Shown here: one piece after another, positions 51,701-64,000 of the stretch
Position numbering within the stretch: position 1 is the stretch's first letter
Layout of the letters: each line of letters opens with the position of its first letter
Assembly (NCBI RefSeq): GCF_004027225.2
Contig: NC_044277.2
Coordinates: 85,758,283-85,822,282, forward strand
DNA length: 64,000 nucleotides
Direction of reading: 5' to 3'
From: Strigops habroptila
Lineage: Eukaryota > Chordata > Aves > Psittaciformes > Psittacidae
Made by a program: the position numbers and the translations under genes
The notes under the pieces: model-generated
The model's input: the letters and a program-made list of their open reading frames with translations, nothing else
Databases searched by the model: none
What the model was told of the DNA's origin: nothing

Positions 51701-54700
51701 TGTGTTTTTGGAGTAAATATAATCTAGTGGTTATAGTAAAAAACAGTTTTAGGACTGGAAACTAGGAAATAATAGTTTGACTGCCAACTCTGTCCTTGGG
51801 TAAATAACCAAAACTTATTTGTTACCTGTTCTGAAATACAGTCAACATTTGTGCAGGTATTTTAGAACTGTGGGTGAAATGTTCTAAATTAAAATACTTA
51901 ACCAGTAGAACTGCAAGACTATATAAATAACCAAACAGTTGGGAAAACCGTGAAACAGTATATGACTTTAAAGCCAAGGGAAGTGTGCATATATGAGCAT
52001 TGACTGTAAACTGTTGGTAGAGACAATTACAAATAGGACAAAGTTAACTCAAAGATAAATGGAACATAAAACTCATTGAGTCTGTTTTGCCCAAAGATTC
52101 TCCTGTGAGAGCATGGAAAGAGAGGCAGTTTGGAAACTAGATTACAAAAGAATGAGGAAAAAAGAAAGGGAGGAAAATAGGTCTTTCAGAAAAAGAATTA
52201 AGGTTACTTCTAGTGAGATTAAAGAAGGCATAAAACTGAGGTTCCGTAAGGCGAATGGGCAGGGAGAATAACCTTTGAATAGTTTTAGTACAATTTGTAT
52301 TAAATGGTTATTCATTGCAGGCAGCAAAGGGTCTGGAAGATGACATAGGCATGAATACAACCTAAGGTAATTTGTTGGTAAAAGTAGGAAAGCTTGTAAC
52401 CTGACAACCAATGTAACAAAATGTAGCATTAAAATGACTGCCATAAGACTCTAAGGCTGAAAAGAACAAAGCCAGGAGAGAGATGCATGTATTTGCTTTG
52501 AACAGTCAAAGAGAGCCTGGGGGGGAACGTGGGAAAGTACTGCTTCATTCTCTCTAACCGTTTGTGCTAGCATCCACTAATGAAAAAAATTCCAGTGAAG
52601 TAACATTTTGGAGAAAGAAACATTAATTATAGTCCTGATTACATAGTTCTATAAATTCACTGCATGCTATCCACAAAGAGGGGCAGTAGCTAGAACCCAG
52701 TGGAGTTCACGGTCCTTTACAGGAGCAGTTTCAGCCTTTCATACTATTTTAAAACAAAGTGTGATCTTCATTTATTTTCTCCTTAGGTAGCATCTGCCAA
52801 GAGTTGCTGCCAGATATTAAATGTCCCACACTTATAATTCATGGTGAGAAAGACCCTTTGGTTCCACAAGCTCATGCAGAATACATTCATAAGCACATCA
52901 AAAGCTCTCGGTAAGTTATATGATGGGGTAGTTATAAACCGTTGTGCAGAAATGAAGCAGTTCAAACCCACAGTGTAAAACAAACCAAAAAGTATTTGAA
53001 CAAGTGGTCTCTGCCGTAAACAGAGCTATTCTAAACTTCCCTATAAAGTTACAATGCAAAGAATGTAGCTGGACTTTTCTTGCAAAGTATAATATTTTAA
53101 TAAGCTCCTTCTTAAAGTCCTCCAGGAGAAATCAAGCAAGATAGTTTTCCTCTTGCCACTTCACATACAGAACCACTCCTTAGCATTTATCAAAAGAAGC
53201 AAATTTCTTCTCTGTTAGGGTCATTGCATTCCTTTTGCTGCAAGAGACCTCATTTCTGTCCCTATCAGTAGACCAATGTGCTTAGATGCTATGAATGGGG
53301 AGAGACTCCCAGTTATTAGAGGGAAGCACAGAATACTGATGTTTGCTCTGCCTTGTTGATGTGAACAACCACCTCAAAAGTTGGTTTTTTTCCAAATGTT
53401 GCAGGAATTTTCAGTGAAAAAAAGAGAGTGATATGTTTATCTCTAAGTCAGCCCCACTGCTCATAAAAATGCATTATGCCACAGGAAAGATGAAAACAAG
53501 ACATCTTCCTGACAATCACATACAGGTGCTTTATGGCATGTCTGCTAGTTAATTACTCCCCACATGCCCTGATCAGAGCTCCTATAATCTTGTTAGGTCT
53601 CACTGAGCTCTGAAACACTCCAGAGGCTAGGGCAAGTCATCACAAAAAGTAGGCAGTGATCTGATAGCTTCTATTTGGAAGGCAAGCCAAGGAGGAAACT
53701 CTTAGAAGTTGGTATCCAATAAAATGTAAATTGATTCTTTGCATGTCTTTGTGCTGAAGTCCTCCCCTCTATGTATATTTATCAGAAATCAGACTCAGAA
53801 TCACCAGAAATGGTGTTCTCAGAAATTAATACTTAGGTACAGGATCCCATTCTTCCCTTGTTACACTGGAAATGACATGTTCCATTGTAAAGCAGAAGGG
53901 AAACCTTAAATTTAGCATATTTTCAATAACACATGCTTTTACCATCAGCTTTTCTTGCCTTTATTTGTATCTAGCAGTAAAGTAGAAAAAGCTTTTGACA
54001 ATTGCAGTGCTAAACACTGCTTGTTTTTCTCATTGTAAGAGTGGGCCATGATTCTGTATTTGCCTAGCTAGAGCTGAGTAGCATTGCAGTGGCTTAACAA
54101 CAGCAGCAGCAAATAGCATATGCAGTGCTATAGGTTTGTGCACCTCCATGCTGCTTGGTCTTTGAAGAAAGAGATAATGAAATTCAGTCAGAAGTGCTAG
54201 AAGAGCTGGGCATGTTCACACACTATTGTTCTTTTCCACGAGAAAAAGCAGAACTTGTCACAACCAACGGGAGATTTCGGTTAAATATAGCAAGTTCTTT
54301 ACTGTGAGGGTGGTGAGGCACCGGAACAGGTTGCCCAAGGAAGTGGGAAGTGCCCCATCCCTGGCAGCATTCAAGGCCAGGTTGGACGGGGCTTTGAGCA
54401 ACCTGGTTTAGGGTGAGGCATCCCTGCTCATGGCAGGGGGGTTGGAACTAGATGCTCTTAAGGTCCTTTCCAACCCAAACCATTTTGTGATTCTGTGAAA
54501 AGAACAAAGATAGCCATTGCTGGTGTGGGGCTTAGATGACATGAAGGCAACACAGCAAAGTATCAGTCAAGATGGCTTTAGCTCTGTTCAAATTGCTTAG
54601 TATGCAGCGAGACCAAATAATTTGTTTCCCACATCCATATGAAGAAATGTTAGAAGTACATACCTGATGTATAAAGTTTTTCCCAGATAGGAAGCAATGG

Positions 54701-55432
54701 CAAGTAGCATTTTAGGCATGTCACACTCATATCAGCATTACAAAGATTTAGCCTTCTTCACAGATAGCTATAGCAAAAGTTTGGAAGTAAGAAATCCTGA
54801 CTTCCCTTCTTACTTTAATGGCTGAAGGAATGTGTTAGTTTTAGATTGGGTTGGGTTTTTTTTTTTTGTAGAAATACTACACAAAGTTCAAATGCTAAAC
54901 TAAGTTTCTGTGGTGACATGAAATCTACATTTCTGTAGCGATCTCTTCAATGCATTCACTGCCCAGCACAACCCCTCTTCTCCAAAAGAGGAAAGGGAAC
55001 TCAGGTACTTCACATACCTTTTGAAGATGTATCCTGCTCACATAACTTTTGGAATCTTATCTTCTTTGGTGACCTTCAGAAAGGTTCCTAGAAACTGGGT
55101 CTAGGACACAAAAATTGGTTTTAAGCTTAGTTTATCCTCCCCAAAGTGGGGCAAGTAGTATGCACTTCTTGCTTCAACTGTTGCTGTGGTTCATATTCTG
55201 AACCACATACATAGGGACAATACTTAAGAGTTACTTCAGTTCTGTACTTGGGTAACCAAGAGCAAGGAAAAGGCAACAAATATTATAATTACCTATGGTC
55301 GCAGAAGAAAAATGTATATTCAGTGTCTGATTTTCTCTTTTAAGGCTGCTTCTGATGCCAGAAGGAAAGCATAATCTACACCTGCGTTTTGCAGAGGACT
55401 TCAACAGAGAGGTGGAGGACTTCCTACGCTGA
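36680..55432 (+). CDS. BPHL: BPHL: biphenyl hydrolase-like / valacyclovirase serine hydrolase
   Basis: BPHL is an alpha/beta-hydrolase, usually mitochondrial, that hydrolyses amino-acid esters (such as valacyclovir) and homocysteine thiolactone. Seven exons join in frame to 287 codons (human 291): 36680-36774, 40670-40773, 43319-43485, 47500-47653, 50070-50201, 52787-52910 and 55345-55432. The first 32 residues ([20 protein letters not shown] and on) are Arg-rich without acidic residues, as in a mitochondrial presequence. The nucleophile elbow is GWSDGG (Ser135), the acid is Asp240 in HGEKDPLVP and the base is His268 in [12 protein letters not shown]. It is convergent with TUBB2, the stops being 493 bp apart. 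The oddities are a duplicated splice donor after exon 3, a weak exon 2 donor and a palindrome before the ATG. Confidence 0.97.
38061..38272 (-). mobile_element. CR1 LINE 3' fragment in BPHL intron 1
   Basis: Reverse-orientation CR1 tail: 'tttgggttggaaggtacctt', then 'ttccaacccccctgccacgg', 'aggttgctcaaagccccgtc' and on to the 'cagtaactcaccaccctcat' segment. Confidence 0.88.
39587..40305 (-). mobile_element. CR1 LINE, about 0.7 kb 3' part with a long open frame, in BPHL intron 1
   Basis: Minus-strand CR1. The 3' terminus at 39587-39602 has the typical repeated ATTCTATG-type octamer (seen as 'tagaatcatagaa' on the plus strand). An uninterrupted 181-codon frame (39672-40217) encodes the C-terminal part of ORF2, with [20 protein letters not shown] and [20 protein letters not shown] as typical segments. 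The left part of the CR1 homology, to about 40305, is in another frame. The well preserved frame suggests a fairly recent insertion. The reverse-transcriptase core and endonuclease are missing (5' truncation). Confidence 0.93.
40670..40773 (+). CDS. BPHL: BPHL coding exon 2
   Basis: Encodes [19 protein letters not shown] and then [16 protein letters not shown], close to human TSVTSAKVAVNGVQLHYQQ. Acceptor 'catccctag'. The donor 'gtctgg' is weak at +3 and +4 but is the one that keeps the frame with exon 3 ([11 protein letters not shown]). Confidence 0.93.
43319..43485 (+). CDS. BPHL: BPHL coding exon 3
   Basis: Encodes [18 protein letters not shown], then [11 protein letters not shown] and [14 protein letters not shown], matching human [11 protein letters not shown] and [14 protein letters not shown]. 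Acceptor 'tgtttcag', donor 'gtaaat' at 43486. The donor region is repeated 27 bases later, so a second in-frame donor exists at 43513. Confidence 0.95.
43480..43533 (+). repeat. 27-bp tandem duplication spanning the BPHL exon 3 donor
   Basis: Two units, 43480-43506 and 43507-43533, differ at a single base (cc against tc in the middle). Each contains 'atgcag' followed by 'gtaaat', so the whole splice donor is doubled. The unit is nine codons long and open in the coding frame. Confidence 0.95.
47500..47653 (+). CDS. BPHL: BPHL coding exon 4, nucleophile elbow
   Basis: Encodes [20 protein letters not shown], with the catalytic Ser in GWSDG, then [18 protein letters not shown]. Acceptor 'caaatcaag', donor 'gtatgt'. 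Confidence 0.95.
48723..48813. repeat. A/C-rich low-complexity tract in BPHL intron 4
   Basis: Runs of AAAC, CCACCCC and A(n) without coding or transposon signature. Confidence 0.85.
50070..50201 (+). CDS. BPHL: BPHL coding exon 5, lid region
   Basis: Encodes [20 protein letters not shown] and then [17 protein letters not shown], matching the helical lid segment of human BPHL ([20 protein letters not shown]). Acceptor 'tttatgtag', donor 'gtaagg'. Confidence 0.95.
52787..52910 (+). CDS. BPHL: BPHL coding exon 6, catalytic Asp
   Basis: Encodes [20 protein letters not shown] and then [19 protein letters not shown]; Asp240 of GEKDPLVP is the acid of the triad. Acceptor 'ctccttag', donor 'gtaagt'. 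Confidence 0.95.
54268..54499 (+). mobile_element. CR1 LINE 3' fragment in BPHL intron 6
   Basis: Plus-strand CR1 tail: coding remnant [17 protein letters not shown], the 'gcaggggggttggaactaga' segment, and the end 'ccattttgtgattctgtga'. Confidence 0.9.
55345..55432 (+). CDS. BPHL: BPHL last coding exon, catalytic His
   Basis: Encodes [20 protein letters not shown] and ends EVEDFLR with TGA at 55430-55432. His268 of GKHNLHLRF is the catalytic base. Acceptor 'cttttaag'. Confidence 0.95.
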
Positions 55433-55533
55433 CCAGAGTAGGAAACAACTTAGAGGTGTTTCTTTTTGCTTTGTTTGGGAATTTTAGTAGGCTTACCATT
55501 TTCATTCAAGTTACAGGAAGGTTTGAATCCTGT

Positions 55534-55539
55534 AATAAA
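55534..55539 (+). promoter_or_regulatory. Candidate BPHL poly(A) signal AATAAA
   Basis: Canonical AATAAA 102 bp after the BPHL stop. No matching minus-strand AATAAA for TUBB2 was seen between the two stops, so the two 3' UTRs may overlap. Confidence 0.65.
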
Positions 55540-55925
55540 AAAATATGAAATATTTGCATGAAAAATCATAATTTTGATAATATGTAAGCCTCTCAGTAGA
55601 TCAGAGCGCACCACTCTGCTGCAAGATTTGACATGTTTTTAAACTTATTTCTTGCCTCACTGGCCAAATAGCTGTCAGAGGTGTTAAGAAAGACAGAAAA
55701 CACGATCTAGATTACATGCCTTTATGTGCTCTTAACATTAAAGGGCAAAAACATTGCAATAACTGGGATTCAGAGTTGTTACATTGAGAAGTTTGTCAAA
55801 GTTACAAGAGCTGAGAGGATAATGGGGTACACTGTTTCTAGAGAGCATGCTTCACCACCACCATCAGAAAGTAGTCACTCAGTACACATGCCTGCTTTAC
55901 AGAAGTTCCTTGAATACTAGGGGAC

Positions 55926-58401
<2,476 letters not shown>

Positions 58402-58592
58402 GGTGCCGGTATCCGCCGGTGCCCGCACGTCCTCCGGCCGCTCCCGCACTCGCCGCTGCGGTGGCCGCGCCCCGCGCCCCCCATTAAGTTGGGCGCCGCG
58501 CCCCGCCCCGCCGGTGACTTCATACGGCAGATCCAATGGGCGCACGGGGTCGGGGCGGGGCTGCGGCATTGTCTCACGTTGCGGGCGGCTCC

Positions 58593-58628
58593 GTGCGGGT
58601 GCGGGTGCGGGTGCGGGTGCGGGTGCGG
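58593..58628. repeat. (GTGCGG)6 hexanucleotide array near the TUBB2 promoter
   Basis: Six exact copies of GTGCGG in a row, with two more at about 58650-58661 after a CGG-rich spacer. It lies about 190 bp upstream of the TUBB2 ATG, on the far side of the CCAAT box. Confidence 0.95.
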
Positions 58629-58699
58629 GACCGGCGGCGGCGGGCTCTGTGCGGGTGCGGGACCCTCCGCAGTGAGAGCGCGGCGGGTGTGGGGCTCCA

Positions 58700-59209
58700 G
58701 AGGGGGCTCGCCTTCAGCCGGCGGGAGGGAGAGAGGCCGGAGTTGCACACGGCGTGGTGCGCGTCGGAATGAAAAAGTGGAAAATAAACCCAAAAACTCC
58801 AAACTCCCAACCTCCTCTTTGTGCACCTGTTGGAGCTTGTCCCATTACTTTCTTCGCCTCTGCTGCGCTGCAGCAGCAAAGCATGTGCCGCTGTGTTTTT
58901 AGCACCCGTGAAGCCTGTGTTTCTAGCTCAGGCCTCCTTAATCATGTTTTGATATGTTTTAAGCCCAAGAATCATCTCTCTGTAGCTCAGGCACCTGCAG
59001 CACATGCGGACTGGGTGGCCGTGATAGACCCCACTGCCATGTTCAAGCAGCACAACTCTGCTTCAGATAGTGCTGCCAAACCTGCATGTGTAGAGCTCTA
59101 ATCTCAGGAATACATAGGGCTGCCATGAAACTTCATGCTGCTACTAAAGAATGGCTTTTTCTGGGAGTGATCTGGCTGTGACAGGAGTTGGAACACCCAT
59201 AGGAATGGA
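58700..59209. other. Region between the TUBB2 promoter and a CR1 copy
   Basis: Shoulder of the TUBB2 CpG island followed by unassigned sequence. Open frames here lack recognisable motifs. It could hold the start of a divergent transcript, but nothing in the sequence shows one. Confidence 0.4.
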
Positions 59210-59780
59210 ATAAGTGCAGGTCAAGGGAGGTGATTCTCCCCCTCTACTTTGCTGTGGTGAGACTCCACCTGGAGTACTACATCCGGCTCTGAAGTCCTCA
59301 GCACAGGAAAGACATGGACCTGTTGGAGATGGTCCAGAAGAGAGACACAAAAATTGTCAGAGGGATGGAACACCTCTTCTATGATGAAGGGCTGAGAGAA
59401 CTGGGGTTGTTCAGCCTGGAGAAGACTCCAGGGAGACCTTATTGTGGCCTTTCAGTTCTTAAAAGGGGCCTATAAGAAAGATGGGGAAAGGCTTTAGCAG
59501 GCCCTGTTGCAATAAGATGAGGGGTGATGGTTTTAAACTAAAAAAGAGGAGATTCAGGCTGGATGTAAGGAAAAAGTTCATTACAATGAGGGTGGTAAAA
59601 CACTGGCACATGTTGCCCAGAGAGGTGGTGGATGCACCGTCCCTGGAGACATTCAAGGCCGGTCTGGATGTGGTTCTGGGCAACCTGATCTAGTTGAAGA
59701 TGTTCCTGCTCATTGCAGGAGGATTGGACTAGATGACCTTTGAAGGTCCCTTCCAACCCAAACTATTCTATGATTCTATG
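59210..59780 (+). mobile_element. CR1 LINE 3' copy upstream of TUBB2
   Basis: Plus-strand CR1 from 'gtgcaggtcaagggaggtga' through 'ggagtactacatccggctct' and 'gttcagcctggagaag' to the terminal octamers 'attctatgattctatgg'. The frame is broken by several indels, with a short open piece RFRLDVRKKFITMRVVKHW. Confidence 0.92.
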
Positions 59781-60589
59781 GTAAGTTATGTGCTGTCTTA
59801 CCAGACACCTGCCATGCATCTCATTTTGGAAGATTTTAGATCCTGCTCCCAGCATGTCTGCTTGTTCCATCATAGAAATAAACTGAACAGACATACATGG
59901 CAGAGGACTGAAAGAGAAGGGACAAGTTCAAGAACATCAGTGAGAACAATATGTTTGAACTGAGATATACACCTGAATCTGCACTGCTGCTGAGGAGAAT
60001 ATCCGAAATACATTTCAGCAGGGTCTATAATGGATTGTGCAGAAACTATTGAATGTGGCTATAAAACATTAATTGATTCACAGCTGTAAATTTTTCAATA
60101 GTGAAAGAAACTTTGCCACACAGCTGGCTGGCTTGGTGAGGACAGCTTTACACAGAGACCAGGAAAGGGAGGTGACAACCCACAATCAAACAGGGAAGCA
60201 GTGGAGCATGTTAACAAAGAGGATGCAAAATGACGTACCTCGTATTCAGCACAACAGAGCTGGAGGGGGTCCCCCTCAAGCACAATATGAAGTTCCAAGG
60301 GGACAGCATGGCAGGACATTGATGGAGGGATGCAGGCTCTTTAGGAAGGATGGACTGGGAAGGCAAGAAAGGAGAGTCACCATTTGTGTGAGTAGCAGAA
60401 ACGCACAGAGCTCTGCCTGTGGGTGGATGGTGAGCCAACTGAGATCTAAAGGGTTAGTATTAGTGGTCAAACCAATGTGCACTATGTTGCGGTGGCTTAA
60501 ACACCTTCTGATCAGAAGAGGATCAAGGAGGTAAGATCAAGTAGGAAGAGAAGTAGGTAAGACCTTCGAACAACTGGAAGAAGTCTAGC

Positions 60590-61750
60590 ATTCACAGGCC
60601 CTAGTCCTCAAGGGGGACTTCAACCTCTCCAATATCTGCTGTAGGGACAACACAGCAGGATACAAGCAATCCAGGAGTTTTGTGGAGTGCATTGATGATA
60701 ATTTCCTGACACAGATGATCAAGGAGTCCAAAGGCAGACACTCTGCTGGACTTGATACTTACAAGCAAGGAAGAAGTCAGGGTTATGAAGGCTCAGAGCA
60801 GCCCTGGCTGCAGTGACCATAGGCAGTGGAGTTCAAGATCTCAATAGAAGAGAACAAGGCAACTTGCAGGATAACAGTTTCCTGATCTTCAGGAGAGCAG
60901 ATGTTAGCCTTTCCAGGTATCTGTCTGGAAGAATCCTGCAGGAGATGTTCCTCAAGAGAAGAGTCCAGGATGGCTGGTTGACTTCCAGGAATCACCTCTT
61001 CCAGCCTCAAGAATGGCTCATGCCAAGAAACAGGAAATCAAGCAAAGGCGGCAGGAGGCCTGTATGGATGAACAAGGAGCTTCTGAGTAAACACAAAAGG
61101 AAAAAGGAAGCATTCAGGAGGTGGAAGTAGAGTAAGGTGATCCAGGAGCAACACAGAATCATTGTCCTAGTGTGCCGGAAAGTTAGGAAAGTCAAAGCAA
61201 AGGATGTGAAAAAGACTTCTACAGGTCCATTTGCAGAAAAAGGAAGCCTTGAGAAAAAAACAGACCTGCTACTGAACATGACGGGACATTTTCAGTGGAA
61301 AAAGGGCATAGGAAAAGCTGGACATAGAAAAAGCTGAGGTACTGGAGCATCTGTCTTATGAGGAGAGGCTAAGAGCTGGTACTGATTGTCCTGGAGAAGG
61401 CTCAGGGGAATCTTACCAGTGTGTATAAATACTTTATGGGAAATAGTAAAAAAAAAGTAAAAAAGTAAAAAAGAGCCAGGCTCTTCCCAGTGGTGCCCAG
61501 TGCCAGGAGGAGAGGCAATGGGCACAAACCAAAATACAAGAAATTCCCTCTAAACATCAGAAAAAGCTTCTTTTCTCTGGCAGAGGTTGCCCAGGGAGGT
61601 TGTGGAGTCTTCATTCTTGGAGATATTTAAAACCCGAATGGACACAACCCTGATTAACCTGCCCTAGCTGACCCTCCCAGGCTGAGTAAAGGACTCAGGC
61701 AATCTCCAGAGGTCCTGGCCAATCTCCACAATTCTGTGATCATGTGAAAG
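60590..61750 (+). mobile_element. CR1 LINE copy with internal deletion (endonuclease part joined to 3' end)
   Basis: Plus-strand. The left part (from 'cacaggccctagtcctcaag') encodes a decayed endonuclease piece, GDFNLSNICCRDNTAGYKQS, and then KSSKGGRRPVWMNKELL and KKEAFRRWK. At about 61330 it jumps to the C-terminal ORF2 and 3' region ('gaggtactggagcatctg' to 'acaattctgtgatcatgtga'), so most of the reverse transcriptase is missing. The sequence at 60070-60590 may be a further 5' part but I cannot confirm that. Confidence 0.75.
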
Positions 61751-64000
61751 GGAGACAAAGGAGTGGGAGGCTGTGTGTGACCAGCAAAACCAGATTGGTT
61801 TGTTGATCTCTGTCACAGTACGCTACAACATTGTATTGCAATTATAACAGCTTCAAAAGCAGCAGATTTTTGAAAAGGTGAGGTAATAATTAATGCGGCA
61901 AATCATTACCACTATCAATAAGAAAGGTAATTGCAGGCAGAAGGAACAAAGTTGTTTACGTGTTACTCAGGTTAGCTGTACTTATCACAATATAAATCAA
62001 TAGATAATGTCAGCGGTTTCACTCAATTTTTTCCTCTATGGCAGGAAATACTAGTGGATAAGGAAGTACCTTATCTTTGGCCAGCATTTGGCTGCTTGGA
62101 AAAATACTTTGGCCATATTTTCAAAAGTGGCTTTCAGTTTGCTCCACTGAATTGACTTGCCTATCAACGGCAGATCTTTTTCTCTCCTAGTGCAGAAACC
62201 TCAGCTGCTGTGAAATGTCACGAGCAGGGACTGGCTCAAGCTTTGCAACACATGGAATTACATGTGGTGTTATTACACGTGGCTTTTTCAATCACAAAAA
62301 ATCCAGACTTGTGCTGGCACTGAGATATTTTCACCAAATTCCCTTGAAGTTTGTGTTCTTTCTATCCCAGCTGTTGTCAGTATTTTCCTTTGACACATTT
62401 CTGCAATACTTAATCACAGGCAGTCTTTGTTATTGCTCACACAACTCATGCATATACATTTCTACTTGCTGTAGCCATAACTCACCCTTTTGAGCAGCAG
62501 CAGGCAGTTGCATCTTCTCACTACTGGTGGAACTGCAATACAACTGCACCTCTGGCATTCCTGGGGGATCCACACAGGCACTGAAGGGCTTTTTGGGTGC
62601 CAAAGTGTTCCTGGAAATGTACAAAAGACCAGCTTACAGCATTTTGATTCCTCTCCTGAAAGCACCTGGACACTCCCTGAGATGTCTTCTTCCCACTTAT
62701 GCACAGTATTCTCCTAGTTATTCCACTAAGGATTCTGAGCTTTTATTAGGAAACTAATTCTTAGATGCTATAGCACTGGTCTCTTTCAGATCCCCACTAG
62801 TTTTTGAGGGGTGATATAGCTCCAGGTTTTGAAACTGAGTACTTAGAGAGAGGCAGATGTTTATGTGCATACATTCCCCCACCTACAACAATGCTGAACA
62901 TCCATGAGCACACAGTGAAGCAAATTAAATGTTGATCACTTGAATGTCAATTCAGAACCCTCCATTTTGCAATTCAACAAATCTTAGCCCTCAGTGCTAT
63001 TTAAGTAGATATGGAAGTTCCCTGTTGTATTTTTTTAATACAGCTCCATAAATTCTAAGTGTTCATTGTTGCAACCAAAAATCAAAACTCTCCCATTCAC
63101 AGCAAGGGAGTGCATGTGCCCCTGGGCAGCTGAAGCTCTGCTGGCAGCCCCCCTGCCTGCTCCCTGCCTGCACCAAACCTTGTCTTCCCAGTTTCCAGGG
63201 CAACGGCAGAGCCCAGGCGATGGATGCACAAGGGAGGCAACAGGGATCCCACAACATTTTCACGTCTGTCTGTAATTTCCCATTGTTTGGAAAAGAATCA
63301 CAAATGTACAAATGTGACAGCTGCTCAAGCATACAAAATGTCTGCCTGTGGCTTCAGTCTCACTTACTTGTGATGGGTAACGTCACATATTGCTCAGGCG
63401 TGTATACCAGAGACCACATGATGTTTTGAGTCTTTCTGATGGTACTTGAATGAGCAGGCTCTCTTCGTCAGCTTATTGTTTGCCTGGTAACGGTGATATT
63501 CCCACCTGATGAGGACTGTCTGAGGTCACCTTTAGAACCTGGTGCTAATCACTTGCAATGTGCATGAAGACAGAAGAATATTTCTGACAGGAAGAGGGTG
63601 GAATAATTGTGAAGGTGGTTTTAATTCTAGTAATAAAATACCAAAAAGGAAAACCTATTTTTATTTCAAAATTACAACCCACCACAGGCGCTAAAGCAAT
63701 TAAATACTACACGGCTGAGCATGCTTTTATGAATGAGCAAAAGCAGTTTCATTGTAGACTCCTCCGTACGTGTGTTTATTGTCCCTGAGGGTTTGTGTGT
63801 TTGGCCAAGAACAAAAGAGGAGAGAGAATAAACATGTGAGAAAGCATCACATAAAAAAGCTATGTAGGGCACTGCCAAATCTAAAATGACCCATGTTCCT
63901 TCTGAGGGAAGAACTGTTTGTTCATGAACATAATATTTCTTCCACACCCTATGGTTTCTCTTGTGAACTTAGATTCTAGCTAGCCACCCAAAGTCAGGAA
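61751..64000. other. Intergenic region at the right end
   Basis: No exon, transposon or RNA gene recognised. The short open frames here (for example around 62215-62493 and 63063-63332) have no motif I can identify. Confidence 0.5.

Overview
The window is vertebrate nuclear DNA, almost certainly from a bird. The evidence is interrupted coding exons with GT/AG junctions, three CpG islands, many copies of the CR1 LINE (the dominant avian retrotransposon) and a beta-tubulin tail of the avian TUBB2 type. Gene order from left to right is NQO2 (3' end only, +), RIPK1 (complete coding region, +), BPHL (complete, +) and TUBB2A/2B-type beta-tubulin (complete but with one frame-breaking base, -). As far as I know this is the same order as on human 6p25. 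Exon boundaries were placed by hand from reading-frame continuity, splice consensus and remembered family sequences; no alignment was run.

Layout: 144-2966 holds the last three coding exons of NQO2. From 3300 to 7680 is intergenic DNA with no supported gene. A CpG island at about 7680-8560 is probably the RIPK1 promoter and non-coding first exon. RIPK1 coding exons run from 12433 to 30420 (11 coding exons, 685 codons) and encode kinase, intermediate, RHIM and death domains. From 31440 to 36440 is intergenic DNA. A second CpG island at 36440-36860 holds BPHL exon 1; its seven coding exons end at 55432 (287 codons). TUBB2 lies tail to tail with BPHL (stops 493 bp apart), in four exons on the minus strand from 58401 down to 55926, with a third CpG island over its promoter. 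From 58700 to the end are CR1 copies and unassigned sequence.

The genes do not form a single pathway. NQO2 is a cytosolic quinone reductase, RIPK1 is the switch kinase of TNF/TLR signalling, BPHL is a mitochondrial serine hydrolase and TUBB2 is a microtubule subunit.

I found no novel multi-gene system. The observations most worth a second look are: (1) a nearly identical 232-bp copy of the RIPK1 death-domain exon inside an upstream RIPK1 intron, flanked by a 13-14 bp direct repeat; (2) a 74-bp spacerless near-perfect palindrome just upstream of the BPHL start codon; (3) a 27-bp in-frame tandem duplication that doubles a BPHL splice donor; (4) a G7 run that breaks the TUBB2 frame, probably a sequence error; and (5) RIPK1 residue differences from human: Ala in place of the inhibitory Ser25, DFG in place of DLG, and a displaced Lys377.
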